A stretch of DNA of 64,000 nt from Anabaena sp. PCC 7108 (GCF_000332135.1 NZ_KB235896.1:4890356-4954355), one strand, 5' to 3'. Shown: positions 1 to 10,057, counted from the stretch's first letter. The notes: generated by a model not told the origin, from the letters alone. Numbers and translations: made by a program.

Positions 1-528
1 CTCTTTCTAGCACAAGCTTGTAATCGTCCTGGTATAGCTGCACAACCACCCCAGCCGACTGGACAACCACCGAATGTTCAGAAATATAATCCCACCACAG
101 ATTATACTATTCCTCCCTATGAAGGGGGAATCAAGAACTTTAGTGATGTAGATTCCAGAGCGAAAAAAGCAGAAAAAGCAGCCCAAGATAGAGCAGATGA
201 GCTAATAGAAAAGGCTAAGAGAAATGTTGAAAGCAAAGGAATAGATAGTACTGAGCAATATGTCGATAATTATCGGACAGGAACACCCTTTGGTGAAAGA
301 GTTAAAAATCTAGGTGAAGATGTAGGAAGTTCTGCAAAAGAATTAAGAAAAGATGTAACCAAGGGGACTCAGCGAGGAGTTGAAAATCTTCAGGAAAATG
401 TTGGCAATGCTGCTAAAGACTTAACAAAGAACGTGCAACGCGGCACTGAAGATATTGGCAAAAATCTTCAACGCACAGCCGAGGATGCTGGTCAAGCAGT
501 AAGAAGGACTGTAAGAGAAGCAGATTAA
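1..528 (+). CDS. Partial lipoprotein-like protein with amphipathic repeats (5' end missing)
   Basis: Frame 1 is open from the first base to a TAA at 526-528, giving 175 codons with no start in the window. The visible N-terminus reads LFLAQACNRPG, which looks like the end of a signal peptide with a loose lipobox (Cys at codon 7), followed by a Pro/Gln-rich linker. The rest is highly charged and helical. Its last 70 residues repeat an approximate 11-residue pattern rich in Glu, Lys, Asn, Val and Leu (for example ENLQENVGNAAKDLTKNVQ and EDIGKNLQRTAEDAGQ). Such repeats resemble LEA-like or apolipoprotein-like amphipathic helices that bind membranes or protect proteins during desiccation. I do not recognise a named family. 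Export as a lipoprotein is inferred because the signal peptide start is not visible. Confidence 0.75.
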   Translation, partial: LFLAQACNRPGIAAQPPQPTGQPPNVQKYNPTTDYTIPPYEGGIKNFSDVDSRAKKAEKAAQDRADELIEKAKRNVESKGIDSTEQYVDNYRTGTPFGERVKNLGEDVGSSAKELRKDVTKGTQRGVENLQENVGNAAKDLTKNVQRGTEDIGKNLQRTAEDAGQAVRRTVREAD

Positions 529-620
529 ATATAATTCACGTTAATTCACGATTTTAGGGTGGTTAATACCCACCCTATGATGATTAAATAATGCCCTAAT
601 TAACCAACACCCACAAATAA

Positions 621-650
621 ATTATCTGCGTTTATCTGCGTTTATCTGCG
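621..650. repeat. 10-bp tandem repeat (TTTATCTGCG x3)
   Basis: Three head-to-tail copies of TTTATCTGCG, the first with one mismatch. They cover the stop codon and last codons of the larC-like gene. The reverse-strand translation of the array supplies its C-terminal residues [10 protein letters not shown]. Confidence 0.9.
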
Positions 651-1932
651 TTTTTTGATCATATTTTTTCTCCAAATACCAATTATGTAGCGCCAAGCGT
701 TGAACTTCCAGCCAGGGAATATTGTGTTTTCGTGCTAAATCTGCACAATCTTCATATTCTGGCTGTACATTAGTAATATTTTTTTCTGTTGCTTGTCCTT
801 TCCACGCCACTTTAACACGCACCATGCCATAAGGTGTTTCCACTTCTTGAATTTCCCGTTGTAAAATGTGGCGTTTTCCAGAAGTTCGACGAATTCCTAA
901 AGTAGTAGTTTCACGGAATAAAACACTTTCACAACTGGCTAATTGTTCTGAATGACAAATGACAGTTAACAAAATCCCTGGACGAGATTTTTTCATTCCT
1001 ATCGGTTGAGTAAAGACATCAACTGCACCAGCAGCAAATAAAGCCTCAAACACATAGCCAACAGCTTGGGGATTTAAGTCATCAATTTGGGTTTCTAGTA
1101 CAGAAATTGTTTCTAAATGCGGACTAGTATCCGTAAAATCAGGAATATTTGTCTGTGAATTCGTAGTTTCACCGAGCCAGAGGCGTAGTATATTAGGAAC
1201 GGGTAAGTCAAGGGAACCTGCTCCTAGTCCCACTTTTTTGAGGGTCATTGGGGGTGGTGAACCAAAACTTCTTGCTAAAGTAGTAGTGATCGCAGCCCCT
1301 GTCGGTGTCACCAGTTCTCTGTCAATACCGTTGCTATAAACTGGACAACTCCGCATTTCCCAAAGTTTTAATACTGCGGGTACTGGTACTGCCATTTGAC
1401 CATGTGCAGCCCGAACAGTTCCCCCACCAGTCGGAAATGGTGAGCAATAGATGAGGGGTAATCCTTCCTGATTGCTATCGATACCCAACCAATCTAACCC
1501 CAAGCAAGTACCAACAATATCCACAATCGCGTCTACAGCACCCACTTCATGGAAATGAACTTTTTCAGGTTCAATGCCGTGGACAGCCCCCTCTGCCAAT
1601 GCTAACTGGCGGAATACAGCTAAACTCCAAGCTTCCGCCTGTGATGGTAACTTGGCTTTGAGAATCATCTTTTCTATTTCTGGGAGGTGGCGACCATGTT
1701 GGTGATTGTGTTCGTGGTGGTGATGGTGATGTAATAAATCTACATGGATTTTCGTTGCTTCCTGAGTTTGTCGATGAACAAGTTCTGCCCGTAATTGGTA
1801 TTCTTGCTCAATTCCCAAATTGTTGAGTTTTGCCACTAAATACTCTAAGGGAACACCCAAACTTATTAAGGAACCCAGGCACATATCACCGGAAATACCT
1901 GTTGGACATTGAAAATAAGCAATTTTAGTCAT
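622..1932 (-). CDS. larC: LarC: nickel-inserting protein for the Ni-pincer nucleotide cofactor
   Basis: LarC (DUF111 family) is a CTP-dependent cyclometallase that inserts nickel into pyridinium-3,5-bisthiocarboxylic acid mononucleotide, making the cofactor of lactate racemase and related LarA enzymes. The 436-residue protein has the family start with CPTGISGDM at residues 9-17, a His-rich metal-binding loop at about 68-82 (six consecutive His followed by [10 protein letters not shown]), and the conserved [13 protein letters not shown] at 126-138. Length agrees with the family. The start is an ATG at 1932. larA, larB and larE are not in this window, so the target enzyme is unknown. The last ten or so residues come from a tandem DNA repeat rather than conserved sequence. 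The gene is divergent from the yciO-type gene, with 115 bp between them. Confidence 0.92.
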   Translation of the reverse strand: MTKIAYFQCPTGISGDMCLGSLISLGVPLEYLVAKLNNLGIEQEYQLRAELVHRQTQEATKIHVDLLHHHHHHEHNHQHGRHLPEIEKMILKAKLPSQAEAWSLAVFRQLALAEGAVHGIEPEKVHFHEVGAVDAIVDIVGTCLGLDWLGIDSNQEGLPLIYCSPFPTGGGTVRAAHGQMAVPVPAVLKLWEMRSCPVYSNGIDRELVTPTGAAITTTLARSFGSPPPMTLKKVGLGAGSLDLPVPNILRLWLGETTNSQTNIPDFTDTSPHLETISVLETQIDDLNPQAVGYVFEALFAAGAVDVFTQPIGMKKSRPGILLTVICHSEQLASCESVLFRETTTLGIRRTSGKRHILQREIQEVETPYGMVRVKVAWKGQATEKNITNVQPEYEDCADLARKHNIPWLEVQRLALHNWYLEKKYDQKTQINADKRR

Positions 1933-2047
1933 AAATTAGTCACTGGTAATTGGGGAAAAGGTAATTGTAAATACTATTCACATTACCTTTAACCTATAAC
2001 CTGTCACCTGTCACCACCCATCACCTATCACCGAATGAGCATCTTTT

Positions 2048-2707
2048 ATGGCAAAAATTTTCACAATTCATCCTGATAATCCTCAAAACCGCCGAATAGA
2101 TGAGATAAAGTTGGCGCTCTCTAGTGGCGCTATCATGCTCTACCCTACTGATACAGTCTATGCAATTGGTTGTGATTTGAATGCCAAGTCGGCGGTGGAA
2201 AGAGTGCGACAAATTAAGCAGTTAGCGAATGATAAACCACTGACCTTTTTATGTCCCTCACTTTCTAATGTGGCGACTTATGCCTTCGTAAGTGATACAG
2301 CCTATCGGATTATGAAGCGGTTGATACCAGGAAGCTATACATTTTTGCTACCTGCTACCAAGTTAGTACCGCGACTGGTACAAAGTCCCAAGCGTAAAAC
2401 GACGGGAATTCGAGTGCCAAATCATATTGTCTGTTTGGCATTGCTGGAAGCGTTAGAAAATCCGATTATTTCCACTTCGGCACATTTACCACCAAATGAT
2501 GTAGACGATGGAATAGTTGGAGTTAATCCAGATTCTATTCTGTCACGGGTAGAGCTATTTGACCGTTTGGATAACTTGGTAGATATTATTATAGACACGG
2601 GCGAAGAGCCGACTTCTGAAGTGTCTACCATTTTAGACTTGACGGATGAAGAACCAGTAATTACACGGAGGGGGTTAGGTTGGGAAGCAGCAGCAGCTTG
2701 GGTATAA
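2048..2707 (+). CDS. yciO: YciO-type member of the Sua5/YrdC (threonylcarbamoyl-AMP synthase) family
   Basis: The 219-residue protein belongs to the YrdC/Sua5/YciO fold, whose TsaC and Sua5 members make threonylcarbamoyl-AMP from Thr, bicarbonate and ATP for the tRNA t6A modification. The N-terminal IHPDNPQNRRI, YPTDTVYAIGCD (32-43), PGSYTFLLPAT (94-104), KRKTTGIRVP (115-124) and STSA (142-145) follow E. coli YciO more closely than TsaC. YciO is a paralogue whose physiological role is still debated, so t6A synthesis should not be assumed. The start is the ATG at 2048. The C-terminus ends RRGLGWEAAAAWV. It is a single gene, divergent from larC. Confidence 0.88.
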   Translation: MAKIFTIHPDNPQNRRIDEIKLALSSGAIMLYPTDTVYAIGCDLNAKSAVERVRQIKQLANDKPLTFLCPSLSNVATYAFVSDTAYRIMKRLIPGSYTFLLPATKLVPRLVQSPKRKTTGIRVPNHIVCLALLEALENPIISTSAHLPPNDVDDGIVGVNPDSILSRVELFDRLDNLVDIIIDTGEEPTSEVSTILDLTDEEPVITRRGLGWEAAAAWV

Positions 2708-3074
2708 TAAGAGAGCTTTACAAGTGCAATCATCTGTTTCGGAAATTGTGATAAACATACTCCAGTTTTGAAATTTTCCTACTCACAGGCGCGGGGACTG
2801 GGGAACACGGGATGGCGAAAAATCTGGGCATTCCCTTGCTTTAGATTAGTTTTCCCACTCCACAAAGACCTATGTCTCAAATTTGATCTAGTTGCTGATA
2901 AAAAAAGCGACACAATTGACAGGCCCTTAACTTTTGAAATTTCCTACAGTCTTATAGGTGAGCAATATCTGTGGTGGGTCTTGGTAAATATTAGCAAGAT
3001 TCTCCCATTAGAACTGTCCTTAAGTACTGTGTCTGCGTTTTAGTTAAGGTGCAATACCAATTTCAGGAAAAGTC
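2708..3074. other. Intergenic region upstream of the HetZ-family gene
   Basis: This is 367 bp between the yciO-type stop and the HetZ-family start. One frame stays open for 91 codons (2768-3043), but its translation has no recognisable motif and a biased, implausible composition, so I treat it as leader DNA. The promoter of the HetZ-family gene should lie here. No NtcA-type GTA-N8-TAC site was evident. Confidence 0.5.
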
Positions 3075-4295
3075 ATGAAAGCTAACCTCGTCAATCTGCC
3101 AAATTCTACACCTGCTTTTGACAGCGATGTTTCAAACGAAGACTTATCAGCTGGTAACACTGATACTTTAGTGCAACTGCTAGGTCAGGAATTGCAGACT
3201 CAAGTTAAAGCTTCGGTTGGGTGTGTGCAAGCTATAGCCGAGCGCATAGCCAAAGAAGTAGAACGCATTTGTGATAAAAGCTCTCGCATCCAAACTTCTG
3301 GGCAAATCAGGTCTTGGCAGATTACTTTAGCAAGACATCGAATACAAAAGTGCCTGCGTTACTACCAGTTGGGTTCAAGACAAGGACGTGTGGAATTACA
3401 TAGTAGTCTAGGTGCTATTGTTTATCGCCACGTTACAATTGCCGGTTCAGAATTAGGTTTTGAAGCTCGTTACAATCTGATTGAAGATTTTCTCCAAGCT
3501 TTTTATATCGAAGCGATTAAAGCTTTTCGTCGGGAAAATGAATTACCGGAAGATTACACCCCCCGTACTCAGCTACAACTAGCTGAGTATATGGCGTTTA
3601 CAGAGCAGTATGCTAAACGCCGGATTAATTTACCGGGTGGTGCTAATCAACAATTGATTGTATTACGCGCTCAAGGTTTTGCTCGCCGTCAGCCTCAAGA
3701 AACTACTGTAGATATTGAGATGGCTGTGGATTCAGCTAAGACTGAAGAAGCAGAATCTTATCAACGTAATTTGGCGGTGCAGCAGATTAGGTCGCAAATG
3801 GTTGCTAAACCTAATTTTGATCCATCTGAGGAGTCGGAACGCGATCGCGTGATTACAGAATTGATGAAATATCTGGAATCTCAAGGTCAATCTGATTGCA
3901 TGGATTACCTGTCTCTCAAGCTGCAAGACCTCTCAGCACCGGAAATTGACCAAATTCTAGGCTTAACTAGCCGTCAGCGTGACTATTTGCAACAACGCTT
4001 TAAATACCATGTGGAAAAATTTGCCAAACAACACCATTGGCAATTAGTACATCAATGGTTAGGTGCTGGTTTGGAACATAAGTTGGGTTTATCTTCCCAG
4101 CAGTGGGATACTTTCTGGAATCAACTCACAGAACAGCAACAGCAAATCTTTAATCTGAAAACTGCTCTTGAGAATGATCAAGCGATCGCAAAAGCTGTCC
4201 AATGTACCCCCAAACAGTTACAAAAGCGCTGGACTCAAATGTTAGAACTAGCATGGGCTATTCGCAATGGTCATGCTGAAGTTAAAACCTGCTGA
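3075..4295 (+). CDS. HetZ-family protein (heterocyst differentiation regulator family)
   Basis: The 406-residue soluble protein matches my recollection of the HetZ family of filamentous cyanobacteria. HetZ of Anabaena PCC 7120 is about 400 residues and is needed for early heterocyst differentiation and pattern formation. Family-like stretches include GRVELHSSLGAIVYRHV, YNLIEDFLQAFYIEAIKAFR, QLAEYMAFTEQYAKRRI, LSAPEIDQILGLTSRQRDYL and LQKRWTQMLELAWAIRN near the end. The segment EIDQILGLTSRQRDYLQQRF looks like a sigma-region-4-type helix-turn-helix, which suggests DNA binding (inference). In PCC 7120 hetZ lies next to patU genes. None are present here, so this could be the true HetZ or a HetZ-related paralogue found also in non-heterocystous species. 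The ATG at 3075 is preceded by AGGAAAAG. Confidence 0.8.
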   Translation: MKANLVNLPNSTPAFDSDVSNEDLSAGNTDTLVQLLGQELQTQVKASVGCVQAIAERIAKEVERICDKSSRIQTSGQIRSWQITLARHRIQKCLRYYQLGSRQGRVELHSSLGAIVYRHVTIAGSELGFEARYNLIEDFLQAFYIEAIKAFRRENELPEDYTPRTQLQLAEYMAFTEQYAKRRINLPGGANQQLIVLRAQGFARRQPQETTVDIEMAVDSAKTEEAESYQRNLAVQQIRSQMVAKPNFDPSEESERDRVITELMKYLESQGQSDCMDYLSLKLQDLSAPEIDQILGLTSRQRDYLQQRFKYHVEKFAKQHHWQLVHQWLGAGLEHKLGLSSQQWDTFWNQLTEQQQQIFNLKTALENDQAIAKAVQCTPKQLQKRWTQMLELAWAIRNGHAEVKTC

Positions 4296-4371
4296 AGACA
4301 AGCTGAAATCACTCAATTTATCTGAAGCCCTGATCCACTTTATACACCTGTTTTTACAACACAAAAATCTC

Positions 4372-4405
4372 CTCTATTTCTCCCCCAGTAACGGGAGAAT
4401 TAGAG
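4372..4405 (+). terminator. Hairpin downstream of the HetZ-family gene
   Basis: CTCTATTTCTCCC at 4372-4384 pairs with GGGAGAATTAGAG at 4393-4405 with one mismatch and an 8-nt loop. It lies 77 bp after the stop codon. There is no T-run after it, so it may protect an mRNA 3' end rather than act as a classic intrinsic terminator. Confidence 0.5.
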
Positions 4406-4570
4406 AAGAAGGCGGTGATCATAACCAGTTAATACCCCTGGTTTGACCTTTTTCACATCTGACCACATCATTTCCTCTACAGTCTTTAGCAACATAGCCT
4501 TTATCTTTATCCCACTAAAAAAACTCCAATTTTCAAGATTGACATAGTTTGATTAAATACTATAAATATT

Positions 4571-4876
4571 TAAGTAGGGCTTGCTTAATAAAGCTAAAAC
4601 TTAGATATATCAAGAGTTTGAAGGTAAAAAATGTGAATCAGGTGCAAGGAATAAGCGTTGAAACTGTTCATTGACCTATCACTTGACCAGATTTAAGACT
4701 CTTCTTCTAATTCTTACTCCTGACTCCTGATACCATTTCTTTATGAGGATGCGCTTTATTGGCGGATGTAGAGACGTTCCATGGAACGTCTCTACGGTAT
4801 TTATTTGGCGCAACTTTACAGAGAATTGGTATGACTTCTAGCCCTAACAAAAAGACTTTTTCAGCAAGCCCTAAGT
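4571..4876. mobile_element. Candidate non-autonomous element with inverted ends
   Basis: TAGGGCTTGCT at 4575-4585 is repeated inverted as AGCAAGCCCTA at 4863-4873, about 300 bp apart. Flanking bases are also partly complementary. The interior has no transposase frame and includes a 28-bp palindrome. A close relative of the right end (TTCAGCAAGTCCTAA) occurs alone at about 52666-52680. This is consistent with a MITE or a deleted IS, but no target duplication was established. Confidence 0.4.
4768..4795. repeat. Perfect 28-bp palindrome
   Basis: The arm GTAGAGACGTTCCA at 4768-4781 is followed immediately by its exact reverse complement. Palindromes of the form GTAGAGACGTT...AACGTCTCTAC are, from memory, dispersed in Nostocales genomes. 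Confidence 0.9.
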
Positions 4877-5062
4877 ATATATTTTTGATTCGTTGTTTAT
4901 TACACAGATTTTTTAGGAGTAATCTGTTTTCTTTAAAAACTTTAAGTATTGATTTAAGATAAGTGAACTTTTATGCTATTTCTTGTCAACTTGATTATTA
5001 ATCATATATGTCCTTCTATACTAACTTAGCACAGAATAAGTTCATATAAGTAATAAATACTG

Positions 5063-6790
5063 ATGAATAGTAGTAAAAAATATTTTATAAATAAATTCCT
5101 AACTTTGGCTTTGATGGTATTTATACTCATCATTGCTATACCTTTTGCCTATTCTCAGGATACTGCTCCACCCACTGATAAAACTCCAGCTGTTAGTAAG
5201 ATAGATGGCGCTCCTGTAGTTTTGGGAGATCAAACATTATTTGTTATTAAAGCAGGTGTCGGGTCGTTTTCAGCATTAGAGCGATCGCAAGCGGTGACAA
5301 ACAGAATTGAAATCATGGCTAAAGACCTAACAATTCCCGTTAGTTCCTTAAAAGTTTCTGAGCAACCAAATACAACAAATGTATTATCTGGTGATAAAGT
5401 CATATTTACGATTACAGATGGTGATGCAAAAGCCGCAGGTAAGACAACTCAAGAACTGGCTAATGAATATGTGCAAACAATTAGTACTAATATCACTAAA
5501 TATAGACAAGACAGGAGCTTAAAAAATATTCTCTTTGGCGTTCTTTATACGGTTATTTCTACCGTTGTCCTTTTGATTGTTTTCAAGATTTTAAATCAGA
5601 TATTTCAGAAAATATTTAATTGGGTAAGTAATTGGCAAGGAACAAGCATACCTGCTGTACGCATTCAAAATTTTGAGCTTTTGCCTGCATCACGAATCAC
5701 CTATATTTTAAATAATATTATTAAGTCAATTCGCCTTGTAGTGGTACTGGGTATCCTCTTTATTTATGTTCCATTAGTATTGAGTTTCTTCCCCTGGACT
5801 AGAAAAATTAGCACAAATCTGTTGAGTTATTTATTTTTATCTTTGGAAGGTGCTATAGAGGGATTAGTTGCTTATTTACCTAAAGTAATTTACCTGGGAA
5901 TAATTATTGTTTGTGCGTATTATATTATTAAGTTTATTCGACCTATTTTTAGAGAATTAGGTAACGGGAATTTATCTTTACCTGGATTTTACCCAGAATG
6001 GGCAGAACCTACTTTTAAACTAGCGTTATTTTTAATAGTCGCTTTGGCGTTAGTAGTGGCGATGCCTTTTTTACCTGGATTTGGTTCACCAGCATTTCAG
6101 GGAATTTCGGTCTTTTTGGGTGTTCTGCTATCACTCGGTTCATCCGCAGCTGTGGCTAACATTGTTGCAGGGGTGATTCTCATTTATACTCGCGCTTTTC
6201 GGATTGGCGATCGCATCAAGATTAACGATGCAATTGGTGATATCGTCGAGAAAACTTTGTTTGTCACCCGGATTCGCACTGTCAAAAATGTCGTCATTAC
6301 TATCCCCAATGGGACAGTGCTAACCAGCCAGATTATCAACTATAGCGCTCTGGCTCAAGACCCCAACTATTATTTAGTTCTGCACACTACGGTAACTCTT
6401 GGCTATGATGTACCGTGGCGAAAAGTTCATCAGGTGCTAATAGATGCGGCTGTAGCAACACCACGTATCCTCAAAGAACCTGCGCCGTTTATATTACAAA
6501 CCAGTTTGGATGATTTCTATGTTAGTTATGAAATCAACGCTTATACAAATCAGCCCGCGATTATGGCGAGAATTTACTCAGAACTCCATCAGAACATCCA
6601 AGATAAATGCAACGAAGCAGATATTGAAATTCTCTCTCCGCATTATTCAGCAATTCGAGATGGTAATCAAATCACCATTCCCGAAAATTACTTACCTAAA
6701 GACTACAAAGCACCGGGATTTCGCCTCTCTCCCCTCGACAGTCCATTAAATCCATCAAATGGCAAAGAATCTGGGTCAAATCAGCAATGA
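5063..6790 (+). CDS. MscS-family mechanosensitive channel with exported N-terminal domain
   Basis: This is a 575-residue membrane protein of the small-conductance mechanosensitive channel superfamily, which opens under membrane tension to release osmolytes. Residues 1-31 form a signal peptide ending AYSQ. A soluble region follows to about 150 (LFVIKAGVGSFSALERSQAV), as seen in cyanobacterial long MscS proteins. Several membrane segments lie between about 155 and 375. The pore helix and start of the beta domain read GSSAAVANIVAGVILIYTRA then FRIGDRIKI, followed by ITIPNGTVLTSQIINYS, all typical MscS landmarks. The C-terminal cytoplasmic domain is complete. The start ATG at 5063 gives the intact signal peptide. 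LapA-like and second MscS genes follow within 30-45 bp, so the three probably form an operon. Confidence 0.92.
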   Translation: MNSSKKYFINKFLTLALMVFILIIAIPFAYSQDTAPPTDKTPAVSKIDGAPVVLGDQTLFVIKAGVGSFSALERSQAVTNRIEIMAKDLTIPVSSLKVSEQPNTTNVLSGDKVIFTITDGDAKAAGKTTQELANEYVQTISTNITKYRQDRSLKNILFGVLYTVISTVVLLIVFKILNQIFQKIFNWVSNWQGTSIPAVRIQNFELLPASRITYILNNIIKSIRLVVVLGILFIYVPLVLSFFPWTRKISTNLLSYLFLSLEGAIEGLVAYLPKVIYLGIIIVCAYYIIKFIRPIFRELGNGNLSLPGFYPEWAEPTFKLALFLIVALALVVAMPFLPGFGSPAFQGISVFLGVLLSLGSSAAVANIVAGVILIYTRAFRIGDRIKINDAIGDIVEKTLFVTRIRTVKNVVITIPNGTVLTSQIINYSALAQDPNYYLVLHTTVTLGYDVPWRKVHQVLIDAAVATPRILKEPAPFILQTSLDDFYVSYEINAYTNQPAIMARIYSELHQNIQDKCNEADIEILSPHYSAIRDGNQITIPENYLPKDYKAPGFRLSPLDSPLNPSNGKESGSNQQ

Positions 6791-6817
6791 TACGAAATTA
6801 ATTGATGGAGATATACC

Positions 6818-7201
6818 ATGCGAATACTGACTTTATTAGCATTAGCGATCGCGATCGCATCTGTGACTTTCGCACTGCAAAACTCAGCCCCGGTAGCAGT
6901 ACAATTTTTAGGGTGGCGATCGCTAGACTTGTCAATGGCGCTAATACTTCTAATTACCTTTAGTTTTGGCGTATTATTTGGCTTCATTGTCTCATTATTT
7001 CCAGCCATCAAAGGTATGAGAAAAAGGTCTGAACTCATGCGGGAAATCGAACAACAGACCTACGAAAATGAAGACCTCAATCGTCAACTAACAGAAGCAA
7101 ACAATCAACTTCAGGTGCTGCAATCTACACAACCACAACACTATTTACCTCAAGACACATCATCAAATTACTCCTCAGATGCCTATAGATGCCTATATTG
7201 A
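6818..7201 (+). CDS. LapA-domain (DUF1049) membrane protein
   Basis: The 127-residue protein has two N-terminal membrane helices: residues about 1-20, and about 38-62 with the family-like ALILLITFSFGVLFGFIVSL. Between them is ALQNSAPVAVQFLGW, the hallmark of the LapA/DUF1049 family. A cytoplasmic coiled coil follows (about 72-108: LMREIEQQTYENEDLNRQL). In E. coli LapA works with LapB in lipopolysaccharide assembly. In cyanobacteria the role is unknown. It lies 27 bp after the long MscS gene and 41 bp before the next MscS gene, so a link to envelope stress is plausible (inference). The segment between the signal-like N-terminus and the second helix contains overlapping HIP1 sites. Confidence 0.8.
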   Translation: MRILTLLALAIAIASVTFALQNSAPVAVQFLGWRSLDLSMALILLITFSFGVLFGFIVSLFPAIKGMRKRSELMREIEQQTYENEDLNRQLTEANNQLQVLQSTQPQHYLPQDTSSNYSSDAYRCLY

Positions 7202-7242
7202 ATGATATTCATTAGTAAAACAAATTATCAGGATTGCTAACG

Positions 7243-8175
7243 ATGGACTTTATAAATACAATTCAACATTGGCTAAAAGACCCTGCTGTGGGAAAACTTA
7301 TCCAAGTCTGCATAGCTGTTTTAGTTATTACTCTCATCGTCCGCGCCTTAAGTAATTCTGTACCTCGTTACATTCAGGATAATGATACCCGCTATCACCT
7401 CCGCAAGACAATCAACTTCATCGGCTATGGGTTGATTTTTCTGTTTGCTGCTAGTATATTTAGCGACAACTTCCGCCAGTTAACAGTCATCTTCGGGGTT
7501 ATTGGTGCTGGTGTCGCTTTTGCTTTGCAAGAGGTAATTGCCAGCTTTGCAGGCTGGGTTGCTATCTCTTTTGGTCAATTTTATAAGCCTGGAGACAGAG
7601 TTTTACTTGGGGGAATTAGGGGAGACGTTATAGATATCAGTATTCTCCGTACCACCATCATGGAGTGTGGTGACTGGGTGAAAGCCGACCTTTATAACGG
7701 ACGGATTGTGCGGATTGCGAATAGCTTTGTCTTCAAAGAACCCGTGTTTAATTATTCTGCCGACTTTCCTTTTGTCTGGGATGAGATTACTGTACCAGTA
7801 AAATACGGAAGCGATCGCCGCTTAACAAGAGAAATCATTCAACGAGTTGCAGATGATGTTGTTGGTGAGTACGTAATTCATGCTAGGGAAAGATGGCAAA
7901 ATATGGTACATAAGTATTTAATTGAAGATGCCAGAATTGAACCAACTGTTACCTTAGCTGCCAATGATAACTGGATGGAATTTACACTACGGTATGTAGT
8001 AGACTATAAGAAGCGTCGAGGTAAAAAAGATGAACTTTTCAGCAATATCCTCGATGAGATTGATCTAACAGAGGGTCGAGTTGCTATTGCTTCCACAACT
8101 ATTCATCTTGTTGAAACACCCACACTAGATGTCAGATTGTCAAAGAATGAAAATGGTTTTAAAACTCAAGTGTAA
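7243..8175 (+). CDS. Short MscS-family mechanosensitive channel
   Basis: This is a 310-residue MscS-type channel with three predicted helices. The third, pore-lining helix region reads FGVIGAGVAFALQEVIASFAG, and the beta domain begins FYKPGDRVLLGGIRGDV. The C-terminal part (KYGSDRRLTREIIQRVADD and YVVDYKKRRGKKDELFSNI) fits cyanobacterial and archaeal-type members. I chose ATG 7243 because AGGA lies 9 nt upstream. An in-frame TTG at 7234 would place the ribosome site too close. It follows the LapA-like gene by 41 bp in the same direction and probably shares its transcript. Two different MscS paralogues side by side suggest graded responses to osmotic shock (inference). Confidence 0.88.
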   Translation: MDFINTIQHWLKDPAVGKLIQVCIAVLVITLIVRALSNSVPRYIQDNDTRYHLRKTINFIGYGLIFLFAASIFSDNFRQLTVIFGVIGAGVAFALQEVIASFAGWVAISFGQFYKPGDRVLLGGIRGDVIDISILRTTIMECGDWVKADLYNGRIVRIANSFVFKEPVFNYSADFPFVWDEITVPVKYGSDRRLTREIIQRVADDVVGEYVIHARERWQNMVHKYLIEDARIEPTVTLAANDNWMEFTLRYVVDYKKRRGKKDELFSNILDEIDLTEGRVAIASTTIHLVETPTLDVRLSKNENGFKTQV

Positions 8176-8822
8176 GAGCGGCTATGCCCTCAATCTACCC
8201 AACTGTCAGCAAATTTGCCCCTAATACCGAAACTAGAAATAGTCGTAACACCTAATAAATCATCTCGTAAATAATATCAATTTTTTTTTGTTTGCTATAT
8301 TTGTTAATCAGTTAATTATGAGTTTATATTTAATTAAGCTATTTTTGCTACTTGTTACACTTGTATATGTACTAGAAAATGAGATGCCGAATGTGGGATT
8401 TATATCAATACATTTATTTTTGAGTACGCAATTACTATAATATTTCTGGTTTTTGATTGATTTATCTCATCAAAAATTCTTATACTCCATCATTTCCTGT
8501 CCCTTCTAAGGAATCCTAATATGAAGAACCTTTTTGAAGATAATCAGGATAAACATGACTCAAGGTGGAAAAGCGGTTACATCATCTAAATTTAAATATT
8601 CAAGATTGTTATCCAGCAGCAGCAATCGTATTAATTGACGGTGGAGGTATGAAACCACAAGCCATATCATGGTTAACCAAACAAGTTGGGTATAATCAGA
8701 ATTTGCTCGCAGTTCATAATTTAAGTTCCTTTATTGCCTGGTCTAACAATCATATTTAATACAGCAGATTGCAGATCAATGAGGTACAGAATCAAAATTG
8801 AAACCTAGACACCAAGCCAGTT
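8176..8822. other. A+T-rich intergenic region
   Basis: This is 647 bp between the short MscS stop and the methylase stop. It contains only short frames (for example 8554-8637 and 8565-8759), none with recognisable motifs. No tRNA-like or long palindromic structure was seen. A decayed gene cannot be excluded around 8520-8760. Confidence 0.5.
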
Positions 8823-9686
<864 letters not shown>

Positions 9687-9850
9687 TTATTTATGATTCA
9701 ACTAAAACTCAGCTACGTAAATAAAGCCAATATAACTAACGAATCATATTTTAGATGAATTGATCGATTTTCAGCACCATAGATTATAATTACGTTAAAT
9801 AAGCACCTGAAAACAAACTTACATTTTATAACAAGGCAGTCTATATTCAA

Positions 9851-10057
9851 ATGTTTGACGGATTTTGGGATAACGTCTTTCGCTACCCTCGGTACTTAAT
9901 TAGTATCGTCTTAGGTCTTTTTCTGAACGCCTTTGAACCATTAAAGCCGCTTTTCAAACGCCCAATCACCTTAATTGCTATTTTGGGCTTTTTTATGGGG
10001 GGTTTATTTTTCTTAACGCTGACTCTCCGGGCAATGCTAGGTTTAAGTACTATCTAG
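9851..10057 (+). CDS. ycf33: DUF751/Ycf33-like small membrane protein
   Basis: The 68-residue protein begins MFDGFWDNVFRYPRYLISIV and has two hydrophobic helices (about 16-26 and 42-63) around a short loop LKPLFKRPITLIA. This is the profile of the DUF751 family, called Ycf33 in plastid genomes of algae. The function is unknown. Membrane location is inferred from the helices. It precedes rbfA in the same direction, an arrangement I recall as common in cyanobacteria. The spacer is 128 bp. The start is the ATG at 9851. Confidence 0.82.
   Translation: MFDGFWDNVFRYPRYLISIVLGLFLNAFEPLKPLFKRPITLIAILGFFMGGLFFLTLTLRAMLGLSTI

Larger units (their letters stand above)
4296..5062. other. Long intergenic region with hairpin and MITE-like segment
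   Basis: This 767-bp spacer carries a 3' hairpin (4372-4405), a segment bounded by 11-bp inverted repeats (about 4571-4876) and a perfect 28-bp palindrome (4768-4795). No credible gene was seen. The 67-codon frame at 4759-4962 runs through the palindrome and has no protein-like character. Confidence 0.6.

Noticed and set aside
2768-3043. Open frame of 91 codons upstream of the HetZ-family gene
   Set aside because: TTG-type start, unusual composition and no family resemblance. More likely leader DNA.
4759-4962. 67-codon frame
   Set aside because: It reads through a perfect 28-bp palindrome and shows no protein-like pattern.
8565-8759. 64-codon frame with a GTG start
   Set aside because: No motif and no good ribosome site. 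Could be a decayed gene, but not supportable.
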